DNA of 64,000 bases from the NCBI RefSeq assembly GCF_008629685.1, contig NZ_VWSF01000028.1, forward strand, positions 1 through 64,000. The letters are read 5' to 3'. Shown one piece after another: positions 25,885 to 35,530 of this stretch; the stretch's first letter is position 1, and each line of letters opens with the position of its first letter. A program made the position numbers and the translations under genes. The notes under the pieces are model-generated. The model saw nothing but the letters and a program-made list of their open reading frames with translations, made no database searches and was not told where the DNA came from. This stretch comes from Adhaeribacter rhizoryzae. Lineage in GTDB: Bacteria; Bacteroidota; Bacteroidia; Cytophagales; Hymenobacteraceae.

Positions 25885-27231
25885 TTACCGGCGCGGGTTA
25901 TAGTTTAGCGGCTGGTAGCCAATAATTAAATCGGTGCGGGCACCCGGCGGCCGGTAATAAACAATAATATCGTATTCGTTTTCGGTTGTGTTAAAACTGC
26001 CTTCGTAGTAAGTTTCGTCGGGAATATTCGCTGTTTGCACGGCGTAGCTGTAGTTGTAATAGCCTTGCTTTAACAATGCCCGACCAGTATAGCGCTGGTT
26101 AGCGGCATCGTATTGCAACTGAAAATCTTTCTTAAGCTGCCAGTCAGTTATCGCGCCAAAAACATAAACATTGCCGGGTGCCGGCTTGGGTGCAGCCAGG
26201 TTAAAGGTTACTACATTATAATCGCCATTAACAGCGCCGCTGCCGTATTCCCGGTTTCCAATAATATATTTACCGTTTATATCTACTTGCGAACTGAAAG
26301 CTTCGCTACCTCGGCTCTTATCTGGTTGCAGCAATATTTCTTCGGGTGTGGCTTCGCGGTTGGCCGTGGCGATGTTTGCGCCCAAAGAGCGCATGCTGCG
26401 GGTATCGAAAAAGCGATATTCGTTTAAACCCGGAAAGCTGTTTTCCAGGTTAAAATAAGTAAACTCCAGCTTGCGTTCGGTATCGCGGACGAACAAGGGC
26501 TTCAGGTTGAGTTTTGCATTTTGCCAGCGGCTATTCTGCCGCAACGTAACTTTAACTTCCTGGCTCGGATTTACCAACGGATATTGGTGGTAGCGAATCT
26601 CAAAATCTATCTGCTGATACGTTTGGCGTTCCTGGGCACCCGCCGGCAAAACCTGCCTTGCTCCTACTCCTACCCGCTGCTCGTAAACCAACAAGCGCCG
26701 CGATAAAATATTGCGTCCGCTTTGGTCAGTAACAACCATTAAATAATTGCCGCTGAGCTTTACCCGTGGCACCACAAACCGGTAGTGAAAAAACTTAACT
26801 TTGGTGTTAAAAGACGGTGAAATATCGGTTATGTAGAATTCATTAAAATCCTGCATAAACTGCGCCTGGGTAATTCGGGCTTCGGTCCAGTCGGCGTTGC
26901 AATAAATAAATTTTACCAAAAAGCGCTGTTGTGGGCTATTCAGTTGGTCGAATTCCAGCACAATGGGTTGCTCTTGCGTTAGCGGCGTTACCGGCGGGGT
27001 CAGCACTTCTTCGGGGTGGCCGCTGCGCACATAGCACTGCACGGTTTTTATATTGGGGTCGTACACGAAATCCTCAAAACGCAGCTGCGATTCGGCGTAA
27101 TATTCGGAGCTGTTACTTTCTGTTGTTCCTGTGCCCGTGGTTTGTTGCGAAATGGGAACACAGCTATACCAGATAAAGGCTAATAGTAAAACCGAAATAA
27201 TACAAAGTGCTTTTAAGGTGCCGGCTCCCAA
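25885..27231 (-). CDS. type IX secretion system plug protein (DUF5103)
   Basis: 448 residues. The lipoprotein signal LLLAFIWYSC puts Cys at about 24. The DUF5103 N-terminal domain follows: RFEDFVYDPNIKTVQCYVR, then NADWTEARITQAQFMQDFNEFYI. The family was identified as the plug that closes the SprA translocon of the type IX secretion system in Flavobacterium. The second half holds beta-sandwich material with VYVFGAITDWQ. The start is TTG at 27231, 13 bases after the ABC-F stop, so both are probably one transcript. No other T9SS gene is in the window. Confidence 0.8.
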   Translation of the reverse strand: MGAGTLKALCIISVLLLAFIWYSCVPISQQTTGTGTTESNSSEYYAESQLRFEDFVYDPNIKTVQCYVRSGHPEEVLTPPVTPLTQEQPIVLEFDQLNSPQQRFLVKFIYCNADWTEARITQAQFMQDFNEFYITDISPSFNTKVKFFHYRFVVPRVKLSGNYLMVVTDQSGRNILSRRLLVYEQRVGVGARQVLPAGAQERQTYQQIDFEIRYHQYPLVNPSQEVKVTLRQNSRWQNAKLNLKPLFVRDTERKLEFTYFNLENSFPGLNEYRFFDTRSMRSLGANIATANREATPEEILLQPDKSRGSEAFSSQVDINGKYIIGNREYGSGAVNGDYNVVTFNLAAPKPAPGNVYVFGAITDWQLKKDFQLQYDAANQRYTGRALLKQGYYNYSYAVQTANIPDETYYEGSFNTTENEYDIIVYYRPPGARTDLIIGYQPLNYNPRR

Positions 27232-27243
27232 ATTTTAATTATT

Positions 27244-29187
27244 TTAAAAGGATTTAATTTTTGTTTCCAGGTTATCAATCGATTCCATTACCGATTCCCA
27301 TTGGCTGTTTTTTTCATCCAAAGCTTTTTTCACCGATTCGAACTTTAAAGTAGTGTCTTTTAAGGACGAAACATTGCTGTAAACTTTCGGGTCGGCGAGT
27401 TGCTTTTCGTAACCGGCCAGTTCCTGCTCCAGGCTTTGTACTTCCTGCTCTACTTGTTTTAACTGGGTATTCAGTCGTTTTAAATCGTTTTGCAGATTGC
27501 CATTGGCGTTCTGATTTACTTTTGGCTTTTCTTCCACCACTGCTTTAGGTGCTGGCTTTTCTGCTTTTAAGCCGTTTTTACGGGCATCTTTTTCCCGCTG
27601 CTCCATAAAATATTCGTACTCATGGTAAGTGCCCGGATATTCCTTTAGCTGGTAATCATCAATATACCAAATTTTATTGGCCACGTTCTCTACAAAATAA
27701 CGGTCGTGGGAAATAACCACAAACGTGCCTTCGTATTGGTCCAGCGCCTGAATCAGAATATTCACCGATTGCATGTCCAGGTGGTTAGTGGGCTCATCGA
27801 GCAGCAAGAAATTAGCTTCGGATATAAGTGTTTTGGCCAAAGCTACCCGCGATTTCTCACCTCCAGATAACACTTTAATTTTTTTGAATACGGCATCGCC
27901 GGTAAACAGGAAAGAACCCAGAATGGTCCGTAATTCCATTTCGTTGCGCTTGCTGCCGGCTTCGGTTAGTTCCTGCAATATTTCGTTTTCTACGTTCAAC
28001 GATTCCAGCTGGTGCTGCGCGTAAAACGCCATAATTACGTTATGGCCCAGTTGGCGTTTGCCTTCTACGGCTTCGGTGCCGGCAATTAAGCGCATCAGCG
28101 TAGATTTACCTTTACCGTTAGCGCCAATTAAAGCAATCTTATCGCCGCGCTCAATATTTACGTTCGTGTCCCGGAAAATAAGTTTGTCGCCGTAGCGCTT
28201 GCTCATATGTTCCAGGCGTAAAATATGACGGCCCGGCTGGGTATTAAACTGAAACTTAAAATTTACTTTCGGGGCATCCGAGGCTACATCTTCGATGCGC
28301 TCTAAGCGGTCCAGGGCTTTTACCCGCGATTGCGCTTGTTTGGCTTTGCTGGCTTTGGCTTTAAATCGCTCAATAAAGCGTTCGGCTTGCCTGATTTGCG
28401 CTTGCTGGTTTTCGTAAGCGCCTTTTTGTATTTCGTTGCGCAGCTCTTTTTCTTCTAAATAAAAGCTGTAATTACCGGCATATACATTTAATTTCTGCTG
28501 GGCTACTTCCACGGTCATGTTCGTGGTCTTGTCCAGAAACTCCCGGTCGTGCGACACAATTACCACCGCGCCTTCATAGTTTTCCAGGTAAGTTTCCAGC
28601 CATTTAATCGAAGGTAAGTCCAGGTGGTTGGTAGGCTCATCGAGTAACAGCAGCGAAGGTTTTTGCAATAATATTTTGGCCAGCATTACCCGCATGCGCC
28701 ACCCACCCGAAAAAGTTTTCAGCGGGCGTTGCAATTCTTCTGTCGAAAAACCTAACCCTTCTAATATTTCTTCGGCTTTACTCTGAATATTATAACCATC
28801 CAAGGCTTCAAACTGCTCCTGCAACTTGGCCAATTTATCTACCAGTTCGTCGCGGTAATTTGTTTCGAACTCCTCCAGTACCTCTTCTATTTTCTTCTGC
28901 AATTCCAGGGCCTCGGCAAAAGCCTGCATTGCTACCGCTAAAATGCTTTCGTGGGTATCGTACGATAATAAATCCTGGTTCAGGAAGCCTAGGGAGGTTT
29001 CCCGGCTCATTTGGATGGAGCCGCTGTCGGGTTTGTACTCGCCTACCAACACGCGCAGCAAAGTAGATTTTCCGGTACCGTTCAGCCCAATCAGGCCAAT
29101 TTTATCTTTTGGTTTTATATGCAAATTAGCATCCTCGTACAGGGTGCGGCTGCCAAAATGAAAGCTCAGGTTATTAATCGAGATCAT
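27244..29187 (-). CDS. ABC-F family ATPase
   Basis: 647 residues with two ABC domains and no membrane segment. Walker A motifs are GLNGTGKST (34-42) and GANGKGKST in the second half; signatures are TFSGGWRMR and VLSGGEKSR, with LLLDEPTNHLD twice. A charged interdomain linker and a C-terminal coiled coil (LNTQLKQVEQEVQSLEQEL) point to the Uup/YheS-type ribosome-binding subgroup. Such proteins act on stalled or antibiotic-bound ribosomes. The T9SS plug gene follows closely. Confidence 0.93.
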   Translation of the reverse strand: MISINNLSFHFGSRTLYEDANLHIKPKDKIGLIGLNGTGKSTLLRVLVGEYKPDSGSIQMSRETSLGFLNQDLLSYDTHESILAVAMQAFAEALELQKKIEEVLEEFETNYRDELVDKLAKLQEQFEALDGYNIQSKAEEILEGLGFSTEELQRPLKTFSGGWRMRVMLAKILLQKPSLLLLDEPTNHLDLPSIKWLETYLENYEGAVVIVSHDREFLDKTTNMTVEVAQQKLNVYAGNYSFYLEEKELRNEIQKGAYENQQAQIRQAERFIERFKAKASKAKQAQSRVKALDRLERIEDVASDAPKVNFKFQFNTQPGRHILRLEHMSKRYGDKLIFRDTNVNIERGDKIALIGANGKGKSTLMRLIAGTEAVEGKRQLGHNVIMAFYAQHQLESLNVENEILQELTEAGSKRNEMELRTILGSFLFTGDAVFKKIKVLSGGEKSRVALAKTLISEANFLLLDEPTNHLDMQSVNILIQALDQYEGTFVVISHDRYFVENVANKIWYIDDYQLKEYPGTYHEYEYFMEQREKDARKNGLKAEKPAPKAVVEEKPKVNQNANGNLQNDLKRLNTQLKQVEQEVQSLEQELAGYEKQLADPKVYSNVSSLKDTTLKFESVKKALDEKNSQWESVMESIDNLETKIKSF

Positions 29188-29209
29188 GTAATATTGGGGT
29201 ATTAAACTG

Positions 29210-29217
29210 CAAAGGTA
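29210..29217 (-). promoter_or_regulatory. -7 box of the ABC-F gene
   Basis: Minus-strand TACCTTTG is an exact TAnnTTTG, 22 bases before the ATG. A TTTG lies 16 bases upstream, somewhat closer than usual. Confidence 0.55.
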
Positions 29218-29562
29218 ATATTTTAAAAACTAACAAAATAATTAGCTTTTATATTTCAAAACAGGTGAATGGCTGTGAATATTAAATATTAAGTAAATAA
29301 TATATCTTTTGTTTTCCGAAAATTGTTTAACTTATCAGGGTAATCAGGTTAAAATTTAAGTATATTTCAAGTCGCTAATTTTTGTTTAATCTGCCTGTTA
29401 AATCTTTGTTTCTTTATTAACCGATGCAGCAGCTTTGCCGATAGTTCTTACAAGCCCGTAGAACCGTTTAGTCAGTTAATTTAGAAAAAAGTTATTATCA
29501 GGTAATAGCTTAAAAAATTAGTAGATGAAGTTTGGCTATAATCTTTAATATATATAACCCAG
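29218..29562. other. gene-free intergenic stretch
   Basis: AT-rich spacer between divergent genes. No gene, RNA or repeat could be supported, and no clean TAnnTTTG box was found for the plus-strand gene. Confidence 0.5.
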
Positions 29563-30138
29563 GTGTTAGCAGTTGTTTCCTTATTAGATGAAGAGCATAG
29601 CCAGAAGGTTAAATCTCTGATTGACCAGATTGATGAGCATTTTGGATTAACGGGCGTTCAGATGACGCCTTTTCCGCATATTACCTGGCTTTTAACCGAA
29701 ATTCAGGATAACGATGAAGCCTTGTTGCAGCAATGTTTACAGCAAACTGCTGCCCTGGCTGCGCCATTTACAATTCAGACTACCGGTTTGGGTATATTTA
29801 CCGGCGAACACCCGGTGCTGCACATTCCCGTTGTCCGGAACCAGGTAACCAATTCTTTTCATTACCGCTTGTTCCAGGATATTTCTACATTTAGCCTGCA
29901 GATTCCAAAATATTACCACCCCGATTGCTGGGTTCCGCATTTTTCACTGGCCCTCGCCGACACAAACCCCGAAATTGTAGCCGAAATATTGCAATGGCTA
30001 AACGAGCAGAACTTTAACTGGAACATCCGCATTGATAACCTGGCTATTATGACCAAATGCGACAATAAATTTTTAAAAGAAGATGTGTATTATTTTAAAA
30101 CGCAGCTTGTTGAGCAAGAACTGAAATATTTAAAATGA
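29563..30138 (+). CDS. 2H phosphoesterase (2'-5' RNA ligase-like)
   Basis: 191 residues. The two catalytic H-x-[S/T] motifs of the 2H superfamily are present: H39-I-T41 in FPHITWLL and H126-F-S128 in WVPHFSLAL. Members open or hydrolyse cyclic phosphates or join 2'-5' RNA ends. No signal peptide is present, so it is cytoplasmic. The start is GTG at 29563. The stop overlaps the ATG of a secreted hydrolase gene as ATGA, so the two are translated together. Confidence 0.8.
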   Translation: MLAVVSLLDEEHSQKVKSLIDQIDEHFGLTGVQMTPFPHITWLLTEIQDNDEALLQQCLQQTAALAAPFTIQTTGLGIFTGEHPVLHIPVVRNQVTNSFHYRLFQDISTFSLQIPKYYHPDCWVPHFSLALADTNPEIVAEILQWLNEQNFNWNIRIDNLAIMTKCDNKFLKEDVYYFKTQLVEQELKYLK

Positions 30139-31136
30139 GGAAAACCTTTCAGTTTTTACTCCTGTTATTGCTTATCTCTTATAAAATTGCCGCTCAGACA
30201 GAAAGGCCGGAAGACTTCGGCTATCGACGCCTGCAAACAATTTACAAACAAGATACTGTAAATATTCTGGTGCTTTCAAAAAAAGGGGATGAAAAGCATA
30301 AAAAACCTTTATTCCTCTTCATACAAGGGTGGCTTCCAAAACCCCTTATTATACTTCAGGAGAGTGGTAAACCTTATATGGTATTTCCATTTCAGTCTGA
30401 AATCTTTCTACACGACTACCATCTTGCCATCATCAGCAAGCCCTGTGTGCCGCTTATACGTAAGGCGAGCGAACTGCGAGCAGATATGGCTTACCTCGAT
30501 TCTGCCGGTAAATTTCCTGAGCAGTACATGAAGCGTGATAATTTGAACTACTACGCCAACAGAAACAAGGCAGTAATTAAGTATTTAAAGAAGCAAAGCT
30601 GGGTAAACAATGATGAAGTAGTTGTTGCTGGCCATTCGGACGGAGCAGTTGTGGCAGCTAAACTGGCGGCAGTTTCCAAGGATGTAACCCATCTTATTTT
30701 TGCCAGTAGTAATCCCTTAGGTAGAATGACAACCATTATCACTCAAATAAGGCAGCAAGATGACTCAGTAGGTACAATAACAGAAAATCAAATTAAGTTT
30801 TGGGAAGAAGTAGTAAATGAGCCTAAAAATAATGACATAAAGAACGAAATCACTTACAAATCTATTTATAGCTACTCTCTTCCTCCACTAGATACATTGC
30901 GGAAATTACGAATACCAGTTATGGTTGCTTATGGCACAAAAGATATAGCTGCACCCTTTTTCGACTACATGCGCGTAGAAATAATTCGTAATAAAATAAA
31001 GAACTTCACCTTCATGCCTTATGTAGGGCGAGAACATAACTTCTTTGGCTTCCATAAAAATGGCCAGGTAAACTATGATGATTTTGGCTGGGATAAGGTA
31101 GCGATGGATTGGAATGCGTGGCTTAAAAAGGATTAG
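30135..31136 (+). CDS. secreted alpha/beta hydrolase
   Basis: 333 residues. The signal peptide is LLLLLLISYKIAA, with cleavage before Gln21. The nucleophile elbow GHSDG places Ser168 in an alpha/beta hydrolase fold. A likely acid lies in VAYGTKDIAAPF, and the catalytic His is in GREHNFFGF near the end. Substrate unknown (ester or peptide). It is coupled to the 2H phosphoesterase by ATGA although the two act in different compartments. Codon choice looks less GC-rich at third positions than in core neighbours, which hints at a younger gene. Confidence 0.82.
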   Translation: MRKTFQFLLLLLLISYKIAAQTERPEDFGYRRLQTIYKQDTVNILVLSKKGDEKHKKPLFLFIQGWLPKPLIILQESGKPYMVFPFQSEIFLHDYHLAIISKPCVPLIRKASELRADMAYLDSAGKFPEQYMKRDNLNYYANRNKAVIKYLKKQSWVNNDEVVVAGHSDGAVVAAKLAAVSKDVTHLIFASSNPLGRMTTIITQIRQQDDSVGTITENQIKFWEEVVNEPKNNDIKNEITYKSIYSYSLPPLDTLRKLRIPVMVAYGTKDIAAPFFDYMRVEIIRNKIKNFTFMPYVGREHNFFGFHKNGQVNYDDFGWDKVAMDWNAWLKKD

Positions 31137-31227
31137 CTCTTTGCGCAACCACACCTACAAAGCAAAAAATACTTCTTTTGGCTGCCTGAAGATGTTAATT
31201 CCTGATTCTTATATTGGCTTAAAATAC

Positions 31228-31262
31228 AAAAACCTCCTGAACTTTAATCCAGGAGGTTTTTT
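31228..31262. terminator. bidirectional terminator
   Basis: A 12-bp stem (AAAAACCTCCTG with CAGGAGGTTTTT) and 10-base loop lie between the convergent hydrolase and deoxyhypusine synthase-like genes. A/T tracts flank it on both strands. Confidence 0.85.
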
Positions 31263-31299
31263 ATAAATTTTACTTCTGTAAAATCAGAAAGAAATATTC

Positions 31300-32271
31300 T
31301 TACATATCCAGCACAATCGCAAAAATGAGCGGAGCTACAATGGTGGCATCCGACTCAATGATATATTTAGGGGTATCTTTACCTAATTTACCCCAGGTAA
31401 TTTTCTCGTTAGGAACCGCGCCGGAATAAGAACCGTAACTGGTAGTAGAATCCGAAATCTGGGCAAAATATCCCCACAACGGCACACCGGTACGCTGTAA
31501 ATCCTGGTGCAGCATCGGAACCACGCAAATTGGGAAGTCACCGGCAATACCGCCACCAATCTGGAAGAAGCCCATCGTAGATTCTTCTTTAGCAGTTTGG
31601 GTATACCAATCGGCCAGTTCCATCATGTACTGGATACCGGTTTTCATGGTGTGCACGTTTTTAATATCACCGCTAATAACGTGACCGGCGTAAATATTAC
31701 CCAAGGTTGAATCTTCCCAGCCCGGAACAAATATTGGCAAATTCTTTTTAGCCGCTTCCAGCATCCAGCTATTTTTCGGGTCTATCTGGTAATATTGCTC
31801 CAGATCGCCGGAAAGCAGTATTTGGTAAAAGAACTCGTGCGGAAAATAAGCTTTACCTTCCTGGTCGGCTTTTTCCCAGAATTTAAGCACGGTATTTTCC
31901 AGGCGGCGCATGGCTTCCATTTCGGGAATACACGTATCGGTTACCCGGTTCATGTGCCGGTTCAGCAGGTCTTCTTCGTCCTGGGCAGTTAAATCCCTAT
32001 AATGCGGAATGCGTTCGTAAAAATCGTGCGCTACCAGGTTAAAAATATCTTCTTCCAGGTTAGCCCCGGTACAGCTAATAGCATGAATTTTATCTTGCCG
32101 AATCATTTCAGCCAAAATAATACCCATCTCGGCCGTAGACATAGCGCCAGCCAAGGTAACCAGCATTTTGTTACCGTTTGCCAAATGGGTTTTATAACCT
32201 TCGGCGGCATCTATTAAAGCCGCCGCGTTAAAATGACGGAAGTGATGTTTTAAAAATTGAGTTACCTGCAT
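31300..32271 (-). CDS. deoxyhypusine synthase-like protein
   Basis: 323 residues of the deoxyhypusine synthase family, NAD-dependent aminobutyl transferases that use spermidine. ISCTGANLEEDIFNLV is the first NAD-binding region and FQIGGGIAGDFPICVVPML the second. ITWGKLG near the C-terminus holds Lys295 at the place of the catalytic lysine of the eukaryotic enzyme. Bacteria lack eIF5A, so the acceptor must differ: homospermidine synthesis or another polyamine reaction is possible. No polyamine gene is adjacent. ATG 32271. Confidence 0.85.
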   Translation of the reverse strand: MQVTQFLKHHFRHFNAAALIDAAEGYKTHLANGNKMLVTLAGAMSTAEMGIILAEMIRQDKIHAISCTGANLEEDIFNLVAHDFYERIPHYRDLTAQDEEDLLNRHMNRVTDTCIPEMEAMRRLENTVLKFWEKADQEGKAYFPHEFFYQILLSGDLEQYYQIDPKNSWMLEAAKKNLPIFVPGWEDSTLGNIYAGHVISGDIKNVHTMKTGIQYMMELADWYTQTAKEESTMGFFQIGGGIAGDFPICVVPMLHQDLQRTGVPLWGYFAQISDSTTSYGSYSGAVPNEKITWGKLGKDTPKYIIESDATIVAPLIFAIVLDM

Positions 32272-32458
32272 TTTTTATTTTTAGCGATTTATCAATTTGC
32301 ACCAGGAAATACTTATTCCTGATTAGTTAAACAATTGGGATTATTTACCTTTACTATACCTTTTAGGCTTAAATTAAGCTTTCCGGATTATATTATTCCC
32401 AGCTTTTTCTAAACCTAAAAGCAAGAGATTTAATTCAAATAATTACAAAAATTTAAGG

Positions 32459-33004
32459 CTAAGCCGGCTTTTCTATAATCAGGTTATGGTTTGTGAAAAC
32501 GCAAATATCGGCGGCAATGTTTAAACCCTCGCGCACAATTTCTTCTGCGGATAAATGCGGGGCGTGCTTTTTAAGCGCTGTTGCCGCAGCCTGCGCGTAC
32601 ATGCTGCCCGAACCAATAGCGGCTATGCCCATATCGGGCTCCAGCACATCGCCGGTTCCCGAAATAATTAAAAGTTCGTTTTTGTTGGCTACTACCATCA
32701 TGGCTTCCAGTTTGTGCAGGTAACGGTCTTTGCGCCAATCTTTGGCCAGTTCAATGGCAGCCCGCTTCATGTTATGGCCGTATGCATTTAATTTTTCTTC
32801 AAACTTTTCAAGTAAAGTAAAAGCATCGGCGGTAGAGCCGGCAAAGCCCGTTACAATTTTGCCATCCTGTAACTTCCGGATTTTTTTTACATTACTTTTG
32901 GCAATGGTATTGCCCATGCTGGCTTGCCCATCGGCGCCCAGGGCTACTTCGCCGTTATGAAAAACGCCTAATACCGTAGTTGATCTTACTTTGGGTAGTG
33001 ACAT
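32459..33004 (-). CDS. hslV: ATP-dependent protease subunit HslV
   Basis: 181 residues. Threonine protease of the HslUV complex. The N-terminus MSLPKVRSTTVLGV indicates a short propeptide removed before a catalytic Thr (T9). GADGQASMGNT and GFAGSTADAFTLLE are the conserved core. hslU, usually a partner gene, is not adjacent and not in this window. ATG 33004. Confidence 0.93.
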   Translation of the reverse strand: MSLPKVRSTTVLGVFHNGEVALGADGQASMGNTIAKSNVKKIRKLQDGKIVTGFAGSTADAFTLLEKFEEKLNAYGHNMKRAAIELAKDWRKDRYLHKLEAMMVVANKNELLIISGTGDVLEPDMGIAAIGSGSMYAQAAATALKKHAPHLSAEEIVREGLNIAADICVFTNHNLIIEKPA

Positions 33005-33161
33005 ATCTGAATCAGTTTTTTACTTATAATACCGTATTAAATATTCTTGATAACTTTAAGCTGCTTTAGCTTTGTTTAATTTTTCGCTGGTGGCCGCTTA
33101 TTCGTCAAAAAAGAAACGCAAAGCTATCTTAAAAAATACAGTATTTTAAATTTTATTTCTT

Positions 33162-33743
33162 TTGAATATTTTCTTTACTCTTGTCCGGGCTGCTATTTGG
33201 GGTTGCTGCTTTCTGTTATTTTCTTGCTGCGACGATGCCGATTTAAAATTAAAACAACCCATAAAGGCCTGGCTCCCTTATAACGCTAAGCAAGAAATTA
33301 AATTTAAAAGCCAAACCGGCGATACCTTAATTTTTTTAGCCACTACCCAGGAATTCAACAATAAGGGCAATGATAAAGCTTGCGGCACCTACAATATTCA
33401 AACCATCCAAACAACATTAACTTCCTCCTCAGACTCCACCGTACAAACTATAATATCGGTCAGCCACGAAGTAGTAGTGGGTATTAAAGTTTACAACCCG
33501 GTAAACCAAGGCACAAACTTAAATATTAAATTCAATACCGTTTCTGAACTGTTTATTTCAGATGATTTCCGGGATAAATATTTACTGGAAGTACAAATGG
33601 ATGGGAAAACTTACCAGCAGGTGCTGCATGTTTACGGCGAACGGAGAACTGGTAATTTATTTTTTGCTGATGTTTTGTACGCCAAAAATATTGGCCTGAT
33701 TGGCTTTAAAACTTTCGATGATAAATGGTATTATTTGCTTTAG
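33162..33743 (+). CDS. putative lipoprotein, unknown
   Basis: 193 residues beginning at TTG 33162. A hydrophobic stretch (AAIWGCCFLLFSC) ends in a lipobox-like LFSC, so it is probably an envelope lipoprotein. The rest is beta-strand rich with Asn/Thr-rich segments (TTLTSSSDSTVQTIISVSHEV) and ends in FKTFDDKWYYLL. I do not recognise a family. No neighbour explains it. It marks the left edge of the AT-rich island. Confidence 0.65.
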   Translation: MNIFFTLVRAAIWGCCFLLFSCCDDADLKLKQPIKAWLPYNAKQEIKFKSQTGDTLIFLATTQEFNNKGNDKACGTYNIQTIQTTLTSSSDSTVQTIISVSHEVVVGIKVYNPVNQGTNLNIKFNTVSELFISDDFRDKYLLEVQMDGKTYQQVLHVYGERRTGNLFFADVLYAKNIGLIGFKTFDDKWYYLL

Positions 33744-33967
33744 GAAATTAATATTTGGCGTTAGTAAGTTCGGGTTTAAAAGATCTAATAAGGCTTATCT
33801 TCAGAAATTAAAGAACCATATTTATTTAGAAAACTTTGTATAATAGCAAGTTATTGCTGAAGAACAGGAAATAGCAGAACTAAAGTTAACTCATGGATTA
33901 CAGCTAATTCAATGTAAAATGCACTCAGATGTTAGCCTGATTTAAGTAATACCCTGCCGTACTTTAA
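33744..33967. other. left flank of the AT-rich island
   Basis: No supported gene. A 32-codon open stretch near 33850-33945 on the plus strand (VIAEEQEIAEL and onward) looks protein-like but has no start and no recognisable family. It could be a remnant or chance. Confidence 0.3.
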
Positions 33968-35530
33968 TTATTTTGGAATTTTTAATAAAATATGGTATAA
34001 ATTCACTTCAATGGATTCACGTAAATGCACTGTTTTTATAATTCTTTGATTTGTATAATCAGAATTTATTTTTTCAATGCTTAGCTTGGAATAATCGAAT
34101 TGCACTTCACTGTTAACATAATTGTAAAATTTCTCAAAAAATGCTTCAAAGGAGCTGTCTGCAATATTACAGTATACAATTAAAAATTTGTTCTTCAGCC
34201 CTTTACTATCATATTTACTTTCAAGTTTATTTATATGCATTTGAATATATTCTTTATTTAAGTTTTGTAAATTCAAAGCTTCAATAAAATATTCAACCCT
34301 ATTCTTGTCAACAACTACACCATCAACTGAACCTGGTTTTTTACCCATATTTGAAATACCATATTGTGATTGGTCTTTTGTGTTATAGTTGAGTTCTAAA
34401 AGGTCCAAGATTTGTTTCGTTCTACTATTTTCATCTGTGGTCCAAAAAATTTTGTTTTCTTGCATTTTGTAGCAAGCAAAAAGTATATCTAAGAACAAGT
34501 TATCTTTCTTATTATCAATAACTTTTATGGTTGAAGATATTTCTTTTATAAATTCTAATTCGTCAGATAACCAGGCTTTTAAAATCCTTCTGTATCTAAC
34601 ATCAGGGTCTTGCGTATTATAGCTCTTGTAACCTTCCTTTAATTGTAACTTCCGCTTTTGTATCAGTAGTTCTAATTTATAGTTTTCAAAGTCATTTAAT
34701 TTCCCTTGTTCATAAAGCTTTAAAGAATTAATTTCTGTTACAATTTTATCAGTAATATCTTCAAGTAACTTTATTAGACTATGCTTTGTTTTAGGAGTTG
34801 AAGTTTCTACTCCAAGATATTTATTGTAATGAGTTTTTTCAAAAATTGGTATACTTTGTGAAAACCTACTTTTTAAATTGGAAAATATGCTTAAGTCGAA
34901 GGGAAACGTTTTATACTATCGGTTATAAATCTCTAATAGTATATTCAAATCTGTGTTTGATTTGCTCTTTTTATCCAAATAGAAGCTGTCAAAATATTCT
35001 AGAATGATACGTTTCTTTTTATCGTATTTCTTTTCTCTAAGTCCCCTCTCAATCAAATTTCTTAAATTTTTAAAATATGAACCTAGAAATAACGCTTCAC
35101 CTGAATCATTAGGAAAGCTTCCAAATGTATAAACAATGTAGTATATATAGTCAATAATTTCTTCTTCCCAGTTTGGTTCATCTATATATTTTAGTATAAA
35201 GTTCCAAGTATGGAAAATCTTTTCAGTTGCTAATTTAGGAGCACTTAAGTAATCATTTTTGTTAAACCAGCTATATTTTAGCAGCTTTTTATAAGGATTG
35301 CAACAATAAGGAAATCTTTCAAATCTTTTTTCGAAAGACCTTAATACTATTTGGTAATATTTTTTGCAGTGTTCACAACTGTCTAAATTATGCTTTTCAT
35401 TTTCTATTCTTGTAAAGTCAGTTGGGCGAGTTAATGAACTTCCAGAGAGTCGATAGAATTTTCCTTCGCAAATTTCAATCTCGTCTATTTTGTTTACAAA
35501 GAAGGTATTTTCAATGTTGGTTTTGTCCAT
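33968..35530 (-). pseudogene. unrecognised 520-residue gene split by an in-frame amber codon
   Basis: The minus-strand frame starts at ATG 35530 and reads 204 codons to TAG 34918-34916. The same frame then stays open for a further 315 codons to its stop at 33968. After the TAG there is no ATG or GTG for over 180 codons, so the second half has no start of its own. The N-terminal half has a likely zinc site, SCEHCKKYY and then FPYCC about 20 residues later. After the stop comes YKTFPFDLSIF and a long helical region. The C-terminal domain has KPGSVDGVVVD-x8-IEALNL and KFLIVYCNIADSSFEAFF, which faintly resembles a nuclease-like alpha/beta core. The region is much more AT-rich than its surroundings, suggesting transfer. 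Function unknown. Confidence 0.75.

Noticed and set aside
32459-33004. hslV without hslU as a broken operon
   Set aside because: In Bacteroidota these genes are often apart; absence from a 64 kb window shows nothing.
33850-33945. Protein-like 32-codon stretch on the plus strand
   Set aside because: It has an in-frame stop just upstream, no start and no recognisable family; kept only as a note in the spacer entry.
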